Shown here: positions 1-11,328 of the stretch, piece by piece
Numbering within the stretch: the first letter of the stretch is position 1
Layout of the letters: every line of letters begins with the position of its first letter
Assembly (NCBI RefSeq): GCF_001457475.1
Contig: NZ_LN831029.1
Coordinates: 868,001 to 932,000 of the forward strand
Length of the DNA stretch: 64,000 nt
Source of the DNA: Achromobacter xylosoxidans
GTDB lineage: Bacteria > Pseudomonadota > Gammaproteobacteria > Burkholderiales > Burkholderiaceae_B
Direction: 5' to 3'
Position numbers and translations under genes: made by a program
Notes under the pieces: generated by a model
What the model saw: only the letters and a program-made list of their open reading frames with translations
Database searches by the model: none
Told to the model about the DNA's origin: nothing

Positions 1-1049
1 ACACCGATGCGCAGGCACTGGCGGCGACCAACGCCCCGGTGCAGATCCGCCTGGGCCGCACCGGCCTGGGCGCGGGCGCCAAGCCCGAGCAAGGCCGCGC
101 GTCGGCCGAAACCGCGCGTGAAGAGATCCGTGCCGCCCTGAACGGCGCGCACATGGTCTTCATCACCGCGGGCATGGGCGGCGGCACTGGCACGGGCGCA
201 GGCCCGGTCGTGGCCGAAGTCGCCAAGGAGCTGGGCATTCTGACGGTGGGCGTGGTCACCAAGCCCTTCTCGTTCGAAGGCAACAAGCGCCTGAAGATGG
301 CCGAGGACGGCATCGCCGAACTGGCCAAGCACGTGCATTCGCTCATCGTGGTGCTCAACGAGAACCTGTATGAACTGATGGACGAGGACGCGACGCAGGA
401 AGACTGCTTCCGTTCGGCCGACGACATCCTGCACAACGCCTGCGCGGGTATCGCCGAAATCATCAACGTCGAAGGCAACGTCAACGTCGACTTCGAAGAC
501 GTCAAGACGATCATGGGCGAGCAGGGCCAGGCCATGATGGGCACGGCATCGGCTTCGGGCGCTGACCGCGCCCGCGTCGCCGCCGAGCACGCCATCGCCT
601 GCCCGCTGCTGGAAGGCGTGGACCTGAACGGCGCCCGCGGCGTGCTGGTCAACATCACCGCCAGCCGCTCGCTGAAGATGCGCGAAACGCGCGAAATCAT
701 GGAAACGATCCGCAGCTACGCTTCGGACGACGCCACCGTGATCTTCGGCACCGCCTACGACGAATCGATGGGTGAAAACCTGCGCGTGACCGTGGTTGCG
801 ACCGGCCTGGGCCGTGCGCAGGCGCGTCCGCAGCTGGTGCAGAACACCGCCGAGGCGCTGCGCACCGGTACCGACAACCTGCCCATGGGCACGATGCCGG
901 CCGCCGGTCAGGGCGACTACCGCAATCTGGACATGCCGTCTGTCATGCGCAACCCGCGCAGCCAGGCGTCGGCCCAGGTGCGCGCGCTGGAAAGCTCGGG
1001 CATGGATCATTTCGACATCCCGGCATTCCTGCGCAAGCAGGCGGATTGA
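1..1049 (+). CDS. ftsZ: Cell division protein FtsZ (5' truncated by window)
   Basis: Tubulin-like GTPase that polymerises into the cytoplasmic Z ring and recruits the divisome. The reading frame is open from base 3, so about 348 residues are visible and roughly the first 45 of a normal 390-residue protein lie outside the window. Seen: the first residues TDAQAL match the start of the nucleotide-binding region, the tubulin signature GGGTGTG follows at about base 180, the catalytic T7-loop region NVDFEDV lies near base 480, and the C-terminal conserved peptide DHFDIPAFLRKQ, which binds FtsA/ZipA-type partners, ends the protein. lpxC follows after about 240 bases, the usual end of the dcw cluster. 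Identification is certain. Confidence 0.98.
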   Translation, partial: TDAQALAATNAPVQIRLGRTGLGAGAKPEQGRASAETAREEIRAALNGAHMVFITAGMGGGTGTGAGPVVAEVAKELGILTVGVVTKPFSFEGNKRLKMAEDGIAELAKHVHSLIVVLNENLYELMDEDATQEDCFRSADDILHNACAGIAEIINVEGNVNVDFEDVKTIMGEQGQAMMGTASASGADRARVAAEHAIACPLLEGVDLNGARGVLVNITASRSLKMRETREIMETIRSYASDDATVIFGTAYDESMGENLRVTVVATGLGRAQARPQLVQNTAEALRTGTDNLPMGTMPAAGQGDYRNLDMPSVMRNPRSQASAQVRALESSGMDHFDIPAFLRKQAD

Positions 1050-1053
1050 ACCT

Positions 1054-1073
1054 GGAGCCTGGTTTCAGGCTCC
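1054..1073 (+). terminator. Short hairpin just after ftsZ
   Basis: An 8-bp perfect inverted repeat (GGAGCCTG / CAGGCTCC) with a 4-base loop lies five bases after the ftsZ stop. It has no T-run, so it may be an RNA-stabilising 3' hairpin rather than a full terminator. A second, stronger hairpin follows. Confidence 0.4.
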
Positions 1074-1090
1074 TATGCACTCCCTCATCT

Positions 1091-1142
1091 CCGGCCTGCC
1101 TGTCCCCGCGGGCAGGCCGGAGGCGGAGCGGTCCGTTTTTCG
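1091..1142 (+). terminator. Probable intrinsic terminator after ftsZ
   Basis: A 10-bp perfect stem (CCGGCCTGCC / GGCAGGCCGG, 1091-1100 and 1111-1120) is followed at 1136-1140 by a run of T. The 15-base gap between stem and T-run makes it imperfect. It would close the dcw transcript before lpxC. A TACAAT hexamer at 1218-1223 could be the -10 of an lpxC promoter, but no -35 sits at the right distance. Confidence 0.5.
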
Positions 1143-1288
1143 TTTGTATGATGTGAATCGGGGACGGTTTTATCGGTCGGTCCTGACGCTTTGATGGCGT
1201 TGAGAACCGGACAGAGTTACAATACGTCAGTTACGCCGGCAATCTCTTGTCATCTTGCCGGCTTCCTGGCTCAAAATACCTTAGTCTC

Positions 1289-2212
1289 ATGTTCCGACAG
1301 CGCAGCATTCAGAATCTCGTCCGCACGACAGGCGTCGGCGTCCACTCCGGACGGCGGGTCGAGCTCACTCTGCGTCCGGCGGCGCCCAATACGGGCATCG
1401 TGTTCCACCGCGTCGATCTGCCCGAAGTCGTCGACCTGCCCGCGCAGGCCACTGGCGTGGGCGATACGCGCATGGCCTCGGTGCTGCAGCAGGGCAACGT
1501 GCGCGTGTCCACGGTGGAACATCTCATGTCGGCGCTGGCCGGCCTGGGCATCGACAACCTGCATATCGACCTCACTGCCGAAGAAGTCCCCATCATGGAC
1601 GGCAGTGCGGCAACCTTCGTGTACCTGTTGCGCTCGGCGGGCATCGTCGAGCAGAACGCGCCGAAGCAGTTCATCCGTGTGTTGAAAACGGTGGAAGTGC
1701 GCGAGGGCGAAGGCCGCAACGAGAAATGGGCCCGGCTCGAACCCCATGAAGGGTACGCGCTGGCCTTCTCGATCGACTTCCGCCACCCCGCCATCGACTC
1801 AACCGCCAATTTCGCCGAAATCGACTTCGCCACCCATTCGTACGTGCGCGAGATCGCGCGCGCCCGCACCTTCGGCTTCGTCAACGAAGTCGAGGCGCTG
1901 CGCTCCATGGGCCTGGCCCGCGGCGGCAGCCTGGACAACGCCATCGTGATGGACGAGTACCGGGTGCTGAACAGTGATGGGCTGCGCTACGACGACGAAT
2001 TCGTCAAGCACAAGATCCTGGACGCCATCGGCGACCTGTATCTGCTGGGCAAGCCCCTGGTGGCGCGCTACGTGGCCTGCAAGTCGGGCCACGGCCTGAA
2101 CAACCAGCTGGCGCGCGCGCTGCTGGCGCAGCGCGATGCCTGGGAACTGGTGAGCTACGAATCGCAGGCCGAGGCGCCCCAGGCGTTCCGGCACGAATGG
2201 CAGCTGGCCTGA
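1289..2212 (+). CDS. lpxC: UDP-3-O-acyl-N-acetylglucosamine deacetylase LpxC
   Basis: Zinc amidase that catalyses the committed step of lipid A synthesis by removing the acetyl group from UDP-3-O-acyl-GlcNAc in the cytoplasm. The start at 1289 (MFRQRS) gives 307 residues, the family's usual length (E. coli 305); an upstream in-frame start at 1247 would add 14 residues that do not resemble the family. Seen: GVHSG near residue 17, VEHLMSAL with zinc ligand His78, the PIMDGS loop, [11 protein letters not shown] with the second His and the Asp ligand, and KSGHGLNN carrying the catalytic His. It sits between ftsZ and the dciA/M23/secA group, as in many proteobacteria. In enteric bacteria its level is controlled by FtsH proteolysis; nothing here shows whether that holds. 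Confidence 0.97.
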   Translation: MFRQRSIQNLVRTTGVGVHSGRRVELTLRPAAPNTGIVFHRVDLPEVVDLPAQATGVGDTRMASVLQQGNVRVSTVEHLMSALAGLGIDNLHIDLTAEEVPIMDGSAATFVYLLRSAGIVEQNAPKQFIRVLKTVEVREGEGRNEKWARLEPHEGYALAFSIDFRHPAIDSTANFAEIDFATHSYVREIARARTFGFVNEVEALRSMGLARGGSLDNAIVMDEYRVLNSDGLRYDDEFVKHKILDAIGDLYLLGKPLVARYVACKSGHGLNNQLARALLAQRDAWELVSYESQAEAPQAFRHEWQLA

Positions 2213-2239
2213 GGCCGGCTTGCCGCTGATGGTCGGTGC

Positions 2240-2257
2240 GCCGGGGTCGTCCCCGGC
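2240..2257. terminator. Hairpin between convergent lpxC and dciA
   Basis: A 7-bp perfect stem (GCCGGGG / CCCCGGC) with loop TCGT lies 27 bases after lpxC, in the gap shared with the converging dciA-like gene. No adjacent T-run, so termination is only inferred from the position. Confidence 0.35.
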
Positions 2258-2410
2258 TGACTACCGGCCATTTTCATTTGGATGGCGCCGATGGTTGCCA
2301 TCCGACCGTCGCGCCCACACCCTGCGGGTGCAGGCCGTGGGCTCATCCTGTCGCGCCATCCGGCCATTGCGGCCATCCGAAAGACTGGCATCCGGACAAG
2401 CCCGGCTATC

Positions 2411-2902
2411 TCAGCTACTCTTGTGGTGCTTCAATAGCCTGGCGACCGCGTCGGCCAGCGGGCCGGGACGCAGGTTGTCATGCAGGGTTTCAAAGGCGCC
2501 CAGCGCCGCGTCTCCCAGCGGTTGCGCCTCTTTGGGAGGCAGCGGCTTGCGGGCGCCGGGCTTGGGCAGGCCGGCTTGTACCTTCACGGCAATTTCGTTA
2601 AGGTTCCAGCCTTGGTCGGCCAAGGCCTGCGCGATGCGCGGGGCCAATTGACGCATCTTCGCCGCGTGCGCGGCACTGGGCACCACCAGTTGAAGGCGCT
2701 GGTTTTCCAGCTTGCCTACCTGGCAGACGGAGCCCAACGGGGCGGGCAGGATCGCCGCCACCGCATATTGGATTTGCAAGTGCTTGCGGGCGGTCGCCAG
2801 TACCCCGGCGCCCCGCATGTCATGACCCAGCCATCCCAGGGCGGTATTTTCCCCTCGCCGGCTGGAACTGGAACGTTGACGGTATGAAGTGGGTCTATTC
2901 AT
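2411..2902 (-). CDS. dciA: DciA-like DUF721 protein (probable replicative-helicase loader/operator)
   Basis: The 163-residue product matches the DUF721/DciA type: a basic, Ser/Arg-rich N-terminus (about 1-20), then a KH-like core around residues 30-115 (LATARKHLQIQ, LVVPSAAHAAKMRQ). DciA proteins load or regulate DnaB on DNA in bacteria that lack DnaC. The start at 2902 (MNRPTS) was chosen because further upstream the frame runs into the divergent M23 gene. It is transcribed away from the M23 gene with only 28 bases between start codons, and converges on lpxC. The location next to secA and the M23 peptidase is common in proteobacteria. The family call is good; the helicase role is inferred from the family. 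Confidence 0.8.
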   Translation of the reverse strand: MNRPTSYRQRSSSSRRGENTALGWLGHDMRGAGVLATARKHLQIQYAVAAILPAPLGSVCQVGKLENQRLQLVVPSAAHAAKMRQLAPRIAQALADQGWNLNEIAVKVQAGLPKPGARKPLPPKEAQPLGDAALGAFETLHDNLRPGPLADAVARLLKHHKSS

Positions 2903-2930
2903 CCCGGCTCTGAGAATTAGGAAGCAAACC

Positions 2931-3929
2931 TTGAAAATCGTGATTATGCACGCCCGCGACGGGCAGGACGGGCATTTCACCCTGGGAGGCGCGCGCTTGG
3001 CGTTGTTTCTGGGGGGCGCCCTGGTGACGGCCGCCATCTTCGGCGCCGCGCTACAGCGCTACATTACTCCCATCCTGCCCGCCGTACATACGGTGGGATG
3101 GCCTTTGTCCGAACAGCCGGGGCGCGACGCCGATTTCCTGCGCGGCAACATGAACCTGCTGGCCGCCAAGGTGGGCGCGCTGCAGGCCAAGCTGGCCAGC
3201 ATCGACGGGCTGGGCCAGCGGGTGGCCCAGGTCGCCGGGGTGGCCTACACCGATCCTGAGGTGGCCAAGCAACTGGCCTCCGCGCCAGCCGAGGCGCCCC
3301 ATGCGCCCGAAGCCACCCAGGTCATGGATGATCTTTTCACCGAGGGCACGCCGCCTTCCGCGGCCTCGGCCGAGGAGCTGGGACGCCAGCTGGACGAGAT
3401 CCAGGAACGGCTGGCCCTGCAGACCGACAACCTCAAGCTGCTGGATGCGGCGCTGACCCGGCGCTCGGCCGATCAGGCCCGCATGCCGACGGCGATGCCG
3501 ATCACCGACTATCCCTACCTGAGTTCTTCCTACGGTTGGCGCCGCAATCCGGTGACCGGACGTTCCGCCATGCATGAAGGGCTGGATTTCGCCGCGCCGC
3601 CGGGCACGCCCATCCTGGCCGCCTCGGGAGGGGTGGTGCTGGAAGCCAAATTCCATCCCGGCTACGGCAATATGGTCGAAATCGACCATGGCGATGGTCT
3701 GATTACGCGTTACGCCCACGCCTCGTCGCTGATGGTCAAGCAGGGCCAGTTGGTCGAGCGCGGCCAGCAAGTGGCGCGCGTCGGATCCTCGGGCCGTTCC
3801 ACCGGGCCGCACCTGCATTTCGAGGTCCGGCTGGCGGGGCAGCCGCTGGATCCGCGCCTGTTCCTGGGGCCGCAGCAGAACGCGCCGCCGACGGTGGCCC
3901 AGGCCGGCGCCGGCACGGCCGCGCGCTGA
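2931..3929 (+). CDS. M23 family metallopeptidase (LytM domain, membrane-anchored)
   Basis: Predicted periplasmic peptidoglycan endopeptidase or divisome-linked LytM factor of 332 residues. The TTG start at 2931 is chosen because AGGAAG lies 6 bases upstream; it gives [11 protein letters not shown]. Seen: a single membrane segment at about 20-42, a charged/helical periplasmic stretch at about 70-180, and the LytM domain at about 195-315. The zinc ligands look intact: His215 and Asp219 (HEGLD), His263 (RYAH) and His294/His296 (HLHFEV), so it may be an active enzyme and not a degenerate EnvC/NlpD-type activator. It is divergent from dciA and upstream of secA. Substrate and cell-cycle role cannot be told from sequence. 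Confidence 0.9.
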   Translation: MKIVIMHARDGQDGHFTLGGARLALFLGGALVTAAIFGAALQRYITPILPAVHTVGWPLSEQPGRDADFLRGNMNLLAAKVGALQAKLASIDGLGQRVAQVAGVAYTDPEVAKQLASAPAEAPHAPEATQVMDDLFTEGTPPSAASAEELGRQLDEIQERLALQTDNLKLLDAALTRRSADQARMPTAMPITDYPYLSSSYGWRRNPVTGRSAMHEGLDFAAPPGTPILAASGGVVLEAKFHPGYGNMVEIDHGDGLITRYAHASSLMVKQGQLVERGQQVARVGSSGRSTGPHLHFEVRLAGQPLDPRLFLGPQQNAPPTVAQAGAGTAAR

Positions 3930-3953
3930 ATCCCGATACGGGCTACAGTGCCT

Positions 3954-3973
3954 GCCTGGCCATAGTGCCAGGC
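3954..3973 (+). terminator. Hairpin between M23 gene and secA
   Basis: A 7-bp perfect stem (GCCTGGC / GCCAGGC) with a 6-base loop lies 25 bases after the M23 stop. No T-run follows. It may be a weak terminator or part of the secA leader. No SecM-like arrest peptide ORF is visible in the 175-base gap. Confidence 0.35.
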
Positions 3974-4104
3974 TATTACGCGCCAGGTGCGTTAAACTGG
4001 TTCGTTTCCCAGCGGACCCCCGCTCAACCAATAACATCAAGTCACGGGCGACGCCGCCCTCTGCCCATCGCGGGCGCGGCGGGGCCCGTGCGGCCGACAT
4101 ACGC

Positions 4105-6840
<2,736 letters not shown>

Positions 6841-6852
6841 GCGGATAACGCC

Positions 6853-7572
6853 ATGCTGCATGCCGTCGGCCAGACCGAGTTCGACCACGCCGTGGTCATG
6901 GTGCGCGACCGGCTGGATGCGCTGGCGCCGCACTTCGAGCGCCAGGGCTTTCACCTGAGCGAAAAGGCGGTGCACAACCTGGGTTCGTGCAACCGCCTGA
7001 TCGTGCTCGAAGGCACCTACGTCGAACTGCTGGGCTGGCCGCCCGGCGCGCCGCCGGCGCGCAAGGAAATCGCCGATTCGCCCTTCGGGCTCGAAGCGCT
7101 GGTGTTCCGCACCTACGACGCCGAGGCCACCCGCGAGCGCCTGCTCGCGGCCGGTTTCGCCGTCAATCCGATGCAGGAACTGTCCCGTCCGGCGATGCTG
7201 GACGGCCAGGAAGTCGAGGCCCGTTTCCATACCGTGCGTTTCGCCGAGCAGCCGCTGCCCGGCATCCGCATGTATTTCTGCCGCCACCTGACGCCCGAGT
7301 GCGTCTGGTCGCCCGAACTGATGGCGCATCCCAACGGCGCCCGTAGTCTGCTTCGCATCGACGCCCGCGCCGCGCAGCCACGCCAGGTGGCCGAGCGGCT
7401 GGCCCTGGTGGCAGGCGTGACGGCCGAGGCCGCCGCGGGCGGCTGGGACGTGCCGCTGGCCAACCTGCGCATCCACGTGCGGGAAGACGCCATGGCGGCG
7501 ACGCCGGTGTTGTCCACGCTGACGCTGGAAAATCGCGACGGCGCCCATTACACGCTCGATACCGGCGTCTGA
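6853..7572 (+). CDS. Glyoxalase-like (VOC superfamily) protein
   Basis: A 239-residue protein whose N-terminus (FDHAVVMVRDRLDALAPHFERQGF) has the beta-alpha start of a vicinal-oxygen-chelate fold of the glyoxalase-like type found in lactoylglutathione-lyase relatives. A second half-module is seen around residues 130-235. VOC proteins bind a divalent metal and act as isomerases, dioxygenases or resistance proteins; the exact reaction here is unknown. It lies 12 bases behind secA, which suggests shared transcription but no functional link. A GC-rich hairpin follows the stop at once. No signal peptide, so cytoplasmic. Confidence 0.75.
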   Translation: MLHAVGQTEFDHAVVMVRDRLDALAPHFERQGFHLSEKAVHNLGSCNRLIVLEGTYVELLGWPPGAPPARKEIADSPFGLEALVFRTYDAEATRERLLAAGFAVNPMQELSRPAMLDGQEVEARFHTVRFAEQPLPGIRMYFCRHLTPECVWSPELMAHPNGARSLLRIDARAAQPRQVAERLALVAGVTAEAAAGGWDVPLANLRIHVREDAMAATPVLSTLTLENRDGAHYTLDTGV

Positions 7573-7578
7573 TCCTGT

Positions 7579-7601
7579 CCCGCCCGCGATCGCCGGGCGG
7601 G
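7579..7601 (+). terminator. GC-rich hairpin ending the secA transcript
   Basis: An 8-bp perfect stem (CCCGCCCG / CGGGCGGG) with loop CGATCGC starts 7 bases after the VOC gene stop. It is followed by a C/T-rich stretch instead of a pure T-run, so strength is uncertain. Confidence 0.45.
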
Positions 7602-7696
7602 CGCCTTCCCCTTCCTGAAATCTTCCCGCTCACCCTTCCTGGGGGACGGATCGCGGCCGTGCGCGTTGCGGGCAAACCCGGGTTGTGAGGCGAAGT

Positions 7697-7718
7697 GTAT
7701 GCACTTTAGTATGCACTT
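7697..7718 (+). promoter_or_regulatory. Direct-repeat operator candidate upstream of the GntR regulator
   Basis: GTATGCACTT occurs twice, at 7697-7706 and 7709-7718, a 12-base period that places both on nearly the same face of the helix. The first copy also forms AAGTG-N4-CACTT. The pair lies 39-60 bases before the regulator start, a natural place for autoregulation by the FCD-type GntR protein. Seen in sequence; the binding protein is inferred. Confidence 0.5.
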
Positions 7719-7756
7719 CATCCCCACCCCGGAGCGCCCTGGCGGCCCGCACGCTC

Positions 7757-8500
7757 ATGACCTCATCCCGACCCGCAGCCCGCACCATGGCCGGCCAGGC
7801 CGAGCTGTACAACGCCGTCAAGGCGATGGCGGTGAGTTTCGAGTTCAAGCCGGGCGAACGCATCAACGAAGTCGAACTGGCCCGGCGGCTCAACGTGAGC
7901 CGCACGCCCCTGCGCGAGGTGCTCAACCAGTTGATGGTGGAGGGGTTCCTGACCCGCTCGGTCAACCGGGGGTTCATCGCCCGCCTGCTGGATGCCAAGC
8001 AGATTCACAGTCTCTATGAATACCGCGCGGTGCTCGAAGCCGGCATCGTGCGCGCTGCCTGCGAGCGCGCCACCGACGAGGAACTGGCAGCCTTGCGCGC
8101 CTTTGTCGAACGGTCCCGCGACGTGCCCGAAGACAGCGATGCGACCCGCCTGCTGGAACTGGACGAGGCGTTTCACCTGACCCTGGCGCGCTACTCGCGC
8201 AACGACGAATTCGTGCGGGCGCTGGAAAGCGTCAATGCCCGCATCCATTTCGTGCGCTGGATCGACATGCAGCAGGGGCGCCGCAGCCATACCCAGGCCG
8301 AACACATGCGCATCGTCCAGGCGCTGGAGCGGCGCGACGTCGACGCCTTGCCGGACATGATGCGCAGCCACATCGGCCGGCGGCTGGACCAGATCACCGA
8401 TGTCATCCGCACCGGCTTTTCCACGATTTACATGCGGGACCAGGCCGAACCCGCTATCGCAGCGCCGGCCAACACCACAACAGCAGGGGAAAACACATGA
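7757..8500 (+). CDS. GntR-family transcriptional regulator, FadR/FCD subfamily
   Basis: The 248-residue product has an N-terminal winged helix (about 10-80; GERINEVELARRLNVSRTPLREVLNQL is the typical recognition region) and an all-helical FCD ligand domain (about 85-225) with the metal-site type sequence LDEAFHLTLARYSRN. FCD regulators bind small carboxylates. The start at 7757 is preferred to one at 7787, which would clip the N-terminal arm; both are possible. Its TGA overlaps the ATG of the Bug protein gene by 4 bases (ATGA), so regulator, binding protein and probably the ThDP enzyme form one operon. Repeats upstream suggest autoregulation. The effector is probably the compound taken up or degraded here. 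Confidence 0.9.
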   Translation: MTSSRPAARTMAGQAELYNAVKAMAVSFEFKPGERINEVELARRLNVSRTPLREVLNQLMVEGFLTRSVNRGFIARLLDAKQIHSLYEYRAVLEAGIVRAACERATDEELAALRAFVERSRDVPEDSDATRLLELDEAFHLTLARYSRNDEFVRALESVNARIHFVRWIDMQQGRRSHTQAEHMRIVQALERRDVDALPDMMRSHIGRRLDQITDVIRTGFSTIYMRDQAEPAIAAPANTTTAGENT

Positions 8501-9486
8501 CCTACACAACCATGCGGCGCGCCTTGGCGGCCGTCTGCGCGCTCGCCGCGCTGGGGGGCGGCCTGGCCGCCGCGCCCGCCCGGGCGGAAGAAAAGCCGCT
8601 GATCCTGGTGGTGCCGTATCCGCCGGGCGGCAGCACCGACATCCTGGCGCGCATCCTGCAGCCACGGCTGTCCAAGGAGCTGGGCGGCCGCGCCGTGGTG
8701 GTGGAAAACCGCCCGGGCGCGGCCAGCCAGATCGCCACCGCCTTCGTGGCGCGGGCCGAGTCTGACGGCAGCACGCTGCTGGTCAGCTTCGACAACCACG
8801 GCATCAATCCGGCGGTGAAACCCAAGCTGCCGTACGACACCTTCAAGGACTTCGTCGCCATCACCCAGACCGTGCGCTTTCCGCTGGTGCTGGGCGCCAA
8901 CCCGGGCGTGCCGGGCGACAACCTGAAGGAATTCCTGGCGGCCGCGGCCAAGCAGCCGCCCAACAAGTTCAACTATGCCTCCACCGGCGTGGGGTCGCTG
9001 AACCACCTGGCGCCCGAAGAACTCAAGCGCCTGTCCAAGGTGGAGCTGCTGCACGTGCCGTATGGCGGCGGCGGGCCGGCCATCCAGGCCGTGGTGGGCG
9101 GCCAGGCCAACATGACCTGGCTGAGCTTTGCCGCGCTGCGCGGCCAGATCCAGGCCGGCAAGATCAAGCCGCTGGCGGTGGCCGGCGAAAAGCGCCTGCC
9201 GGACCTGCCCAACGTGCCGACGGTGGCCGAGTCTGGCTTCCCAGGGTTCGTGGCCTATTCGTGGAGCGGCATGTTCGCGCCCAAGGGCACGCCCGAGGCG
9301 ACCATCAAGAAGCTGACGCAGGCATTCAACACGGTGTTGGCCGATGCGGACGTCAAGAAGAAGCTGGAAGAGGCGGGCTTCGAGATCGTGGCGTCGAACG
9401 GCCCGGCGCTGGATGCCTACGTGAAGGCGGAGTACGACCGCTGGAGCAAGTTCATCAAGAGCAGCAACATCAATCTGGATAACTGA
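8497..9486 (+). CDS. Bug-type tripartite tricarboxylate transporter substrate-binding protein
   Basis: Periplasmic solute receptor of 329 residues. A Sec signal peptide covers about residues 1-30, ending in an Ala-rich APARAEE site. The mature start LILVVPYPPGGSTDILARIL is typical of the Bug/TctC family that is greatly expanded in Bordetella and relatives; such proteins bind carboxylates through water-mediated contacts. No TctA/TctB membrane genes are nearby, which is usual for the family (orphan receptors). The 4-base overlap with the GntR gene and the ThDP enzyme 58 bases downstream suggest that it senses or captures the substrate of this pathway. Confidence 0.93.
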   Translation: MTYTTMRRALAAVCALAALGGGLAAAPARAEEKPLILVVPYPPGGSTDILARILQPRLSKELGGRAVVVENRPGAASQIATAFVARAESDGSTLLVSFDNHGINPAVKPKLPYDTFKDFVAITQTVRFPLVLGANPGVPGDNLKEFLAAAAKQPPNKFNYASTGVGSLNHLAPEELKRLSKVELLHVPYGGGGPAIQAVVGGQANMTWLSFAALRGQIQAGKIKPLAVAGEKRLPDLPNVPTVAESGFPGFVAYSWSGMFAPKGTPEATIKKLTQAFNTVLADADVKKKLEEAGFEIVASNGPALDAYVKAEYDRWSKFIKSSNINLDN

Positions 9487-9544
9487 GCGGCCGGGGCGGG
9501 GCGCGATGGCGCGCCGCCCGGTCCGCGCATCGCGTGGAGAAGAC

Positions 9545-11239
9545 ATGGATACATTGACTGGCGCCGAAGCAATGGTGCGGATGCTGCAACACAACGGCGT
9601 CAAACATATTTTCGGCCTGTGCGGCGATACCAGCCTGCCGTTCTACGACGCGCTCTACCGGCTCGATCACGGCATGCAGCACATTCTGACCCGCGACGAA
9701 CGCAGCGCCGGCTACATGGCCGACGCCTACGCTCGCGTGACCGGCAAGGTCGGCGTGTGCGAAGGGCCGAGCGGCGGCGGCGCGACCTATCTGCTGCCGG
9801 GGCTGGTGGAGGCCAACGAGTCGTCCATTCCGGTGCTGGGCATTACGTCCGATGTGGCGGTGGGCTCGCGCGGCAAGTACCCGCTGACCGAGCTGGACCA
9901 GGAGGCGTTGTACCGACCGCTGACCAAATGGAACCGCACCATCGATCGCGCCGATCAGATTCCCGGCATGGTGCGCGCCGCGTTCCGCGCCATGACCACC
10001 GGCAAGCCCGGCTCGGCGCACCTGTGCTTTCCCTATGACGTGATGAAGCAGCAGGTCGATGCCGCCGACGTCTGGGCCCAACCGGAACACGCGCAATTCC
10101 CGTCGCTGCGCTACGCGCCGGATCCGGCGGACGTGGCGCGCGCGGCGCAGCGCCTGGTGGGCGCGCGTTCGCCTGTCATCATCTGCGGCGGCGGCGTGGT
10201 GATCGCCGGCGCCAGCGGCGCGCTGCAGGAACTGGCCGAGAGCCTGAAGGCGGCGGTGTGCGTGACCGTCAGCGGCCAGGGCAGCCTGGCCGACACGCAT
10301 CCGCTGAATGCGGGCGTGGTGGGGTCGAACGGAGGCGTGATGGCCACGCGCGACGTGGTGGCCGCCGCCGACGTGGTGCTGTTCGTCGGTTGCCGCGCGG
10401 GTTCGACCTCGACCGAGCACTGGCGCTTCCCGAACCGCGACGTGCCGATCCTGCACATCGATATCGACCCGATGGTGATCGGCGCCAACTACCTGACCGA
10501 GGTCGGCATGGTGGGCGATGCCAGGCTGGCCTTGCAGGCGCTGGGCGCCGAGGTGCGCGAGCGCCTCGCGCACCGGCCATCCGACGCGGCCGATGGCGCG
10601 GTGCTGGCGGGTCGCGCCAAGGCCGCGCGGCGCGCGCAGCTGGAGCCGCTGGCGAGCAGCCTGGACGCGCCGATCCGTCCGGAACGCGTGGTGCAATCGC
10701 TCAATCGCCTGCTGCCCGACGACGCGGTGGTGTGCGCCGACCCCGGCACGCCATGCCCGTACTTCTCGGCCTACTACGATGTGTCGCGGCCCGGCCGCCA
10801 TTTCATCACCAACCGCGCCCATGGCGCATTGGGGTTCTCGATGTCGGCGGCGCTGGGCGCCTGGGTCGGGCGGCCGAATGCCAAGTGCGTGTCGGTGATG
10901 GGCGACGGCAGCTTCGGCTTCACGGTCGGCGAGCTCGAGACCATCGTGCGCCACAAGGCGCCGCTGCTGATGGTGGTGTTTTCGAACTCGGTCTATGGCT
11001 GGATCAAGGCCAGCCAGAAGGCCGGCTACGACAAGCGCTATTACAGCGTGGACTTCGACCGCACCGACCACGCCCGCATCGCCGAGGCCTATGGCGTGAA
11101 GGCCTGGCGGGTCGAGGACCCGGCCAAGCTGGACGCGGCGATCAAGGCGGCCATGGAGCATGACGGTCCGGCGTTGATCGACGTGGTGGCGCAGCCGTTG
11201 CAGGATGCGGCGGCGCCGGTCAGCCAGTGGATGGGCTGA
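9545..11239 (+). CDS. Thiamine diphosphate-dependent enzyme (acetolactate synthase-like)
   Basis: A 564-residue enzyme with the three-domain ThDP fold of acetolactate synthase, benzoylformate decarboxylase and sulfoacetaldehyde acetyltransferase. Seen: the N-terminal pyrimidine domain with the catalytic Glu in TRDERSAGYMADAYAR (about residues 52-66), a central domain at about 190-330, and the diphosphate-binding motif GDGSFGF ... NSVYGW near 455-485. The start at 9545 has GGAGA about 5 bases upstream; an earlier in-frame ATG at 9506 has none. Reaction unknown: decarboxylation, carboligation or acetyl transfer are all possible. It ends at a strong terminator, so it closes the GntR/Bug operon. 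Confidence 0.88.
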   Translation: MDTLTGAEAMVRMLQHNGVKHIFGLCGDTSLPFYDALYRLDHGMQHILTRDERSAGYMADAYARVTGKVGVCEGPSGGGATYLLPGLVEANESSIPVLGITSDVAVGSRGKYPLTELDQEALYRPLTKWNRTIDRADQIPGMVRAAFRAMTTGKPGSAHLCFPYDVMKQQVDAADVWAQPEHAQFPSLRYAPDPADVARAAQRLVGARSPVIICGGGVVIAGASGALQELAESLKAAVCVTVSGQGSLADTHPLNAGVVGSNGGVMATRDVVAAADVVLFVGCRAGSTSTEHWRFPNRDVPILHIDIDPMVIGANYLTEVGMVGDARLALQALGAEVRERLAHRPSDAADGAVLAGRAKAARRAQLEPLASSLDAPIRPERVVQSLNRLLPDDAVVCADPGTPCPYFSAYYDVSRPGRHFITNRAHGALGFSMSAALGAWVGRPNAKCVSVMGDGSFGFTVGELETIVRHKAPLLMVVFSNSVYGWIKASQKAGYDKRYYSVDFDRTDHARIAEAYGVKAWRVEDPAKLDAAIKAAMEHDGPALIDVVAQPLQDAAAPVSQWMG

Positions 11240-11260
11240 AGGCCAGGCAGGGAATGCGAA

Positions 11261-11288
11261 GCGGGGCCAGGGTTGGCCCCGCTTTTTT
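11261..11288 (+). terminator. Strong intrinsic terminator after the ThDP enzyme gene
   Basis: A 9-bp perfect stem (GCGGGGCCA / TGGCCCCGC) with loop GGGT is followed directly by six T. It ends the GntR-Bug-ThDP operon and separates it from the convergent dioxygenase gene. Confidence 0.9.
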
Positions 11289-11328
11289 CATGGGCTCGAT
11301 GCCGTGGGACGGGCGCCGTGGCGCGCGT

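Noticed and set aside
2213..2410. Repeated CATCCG words in the lpxC-dciA gap
   Set aside because: Four short copies without regular spacing; may be chance in GC-rich sequence and too short to call a repeat family.
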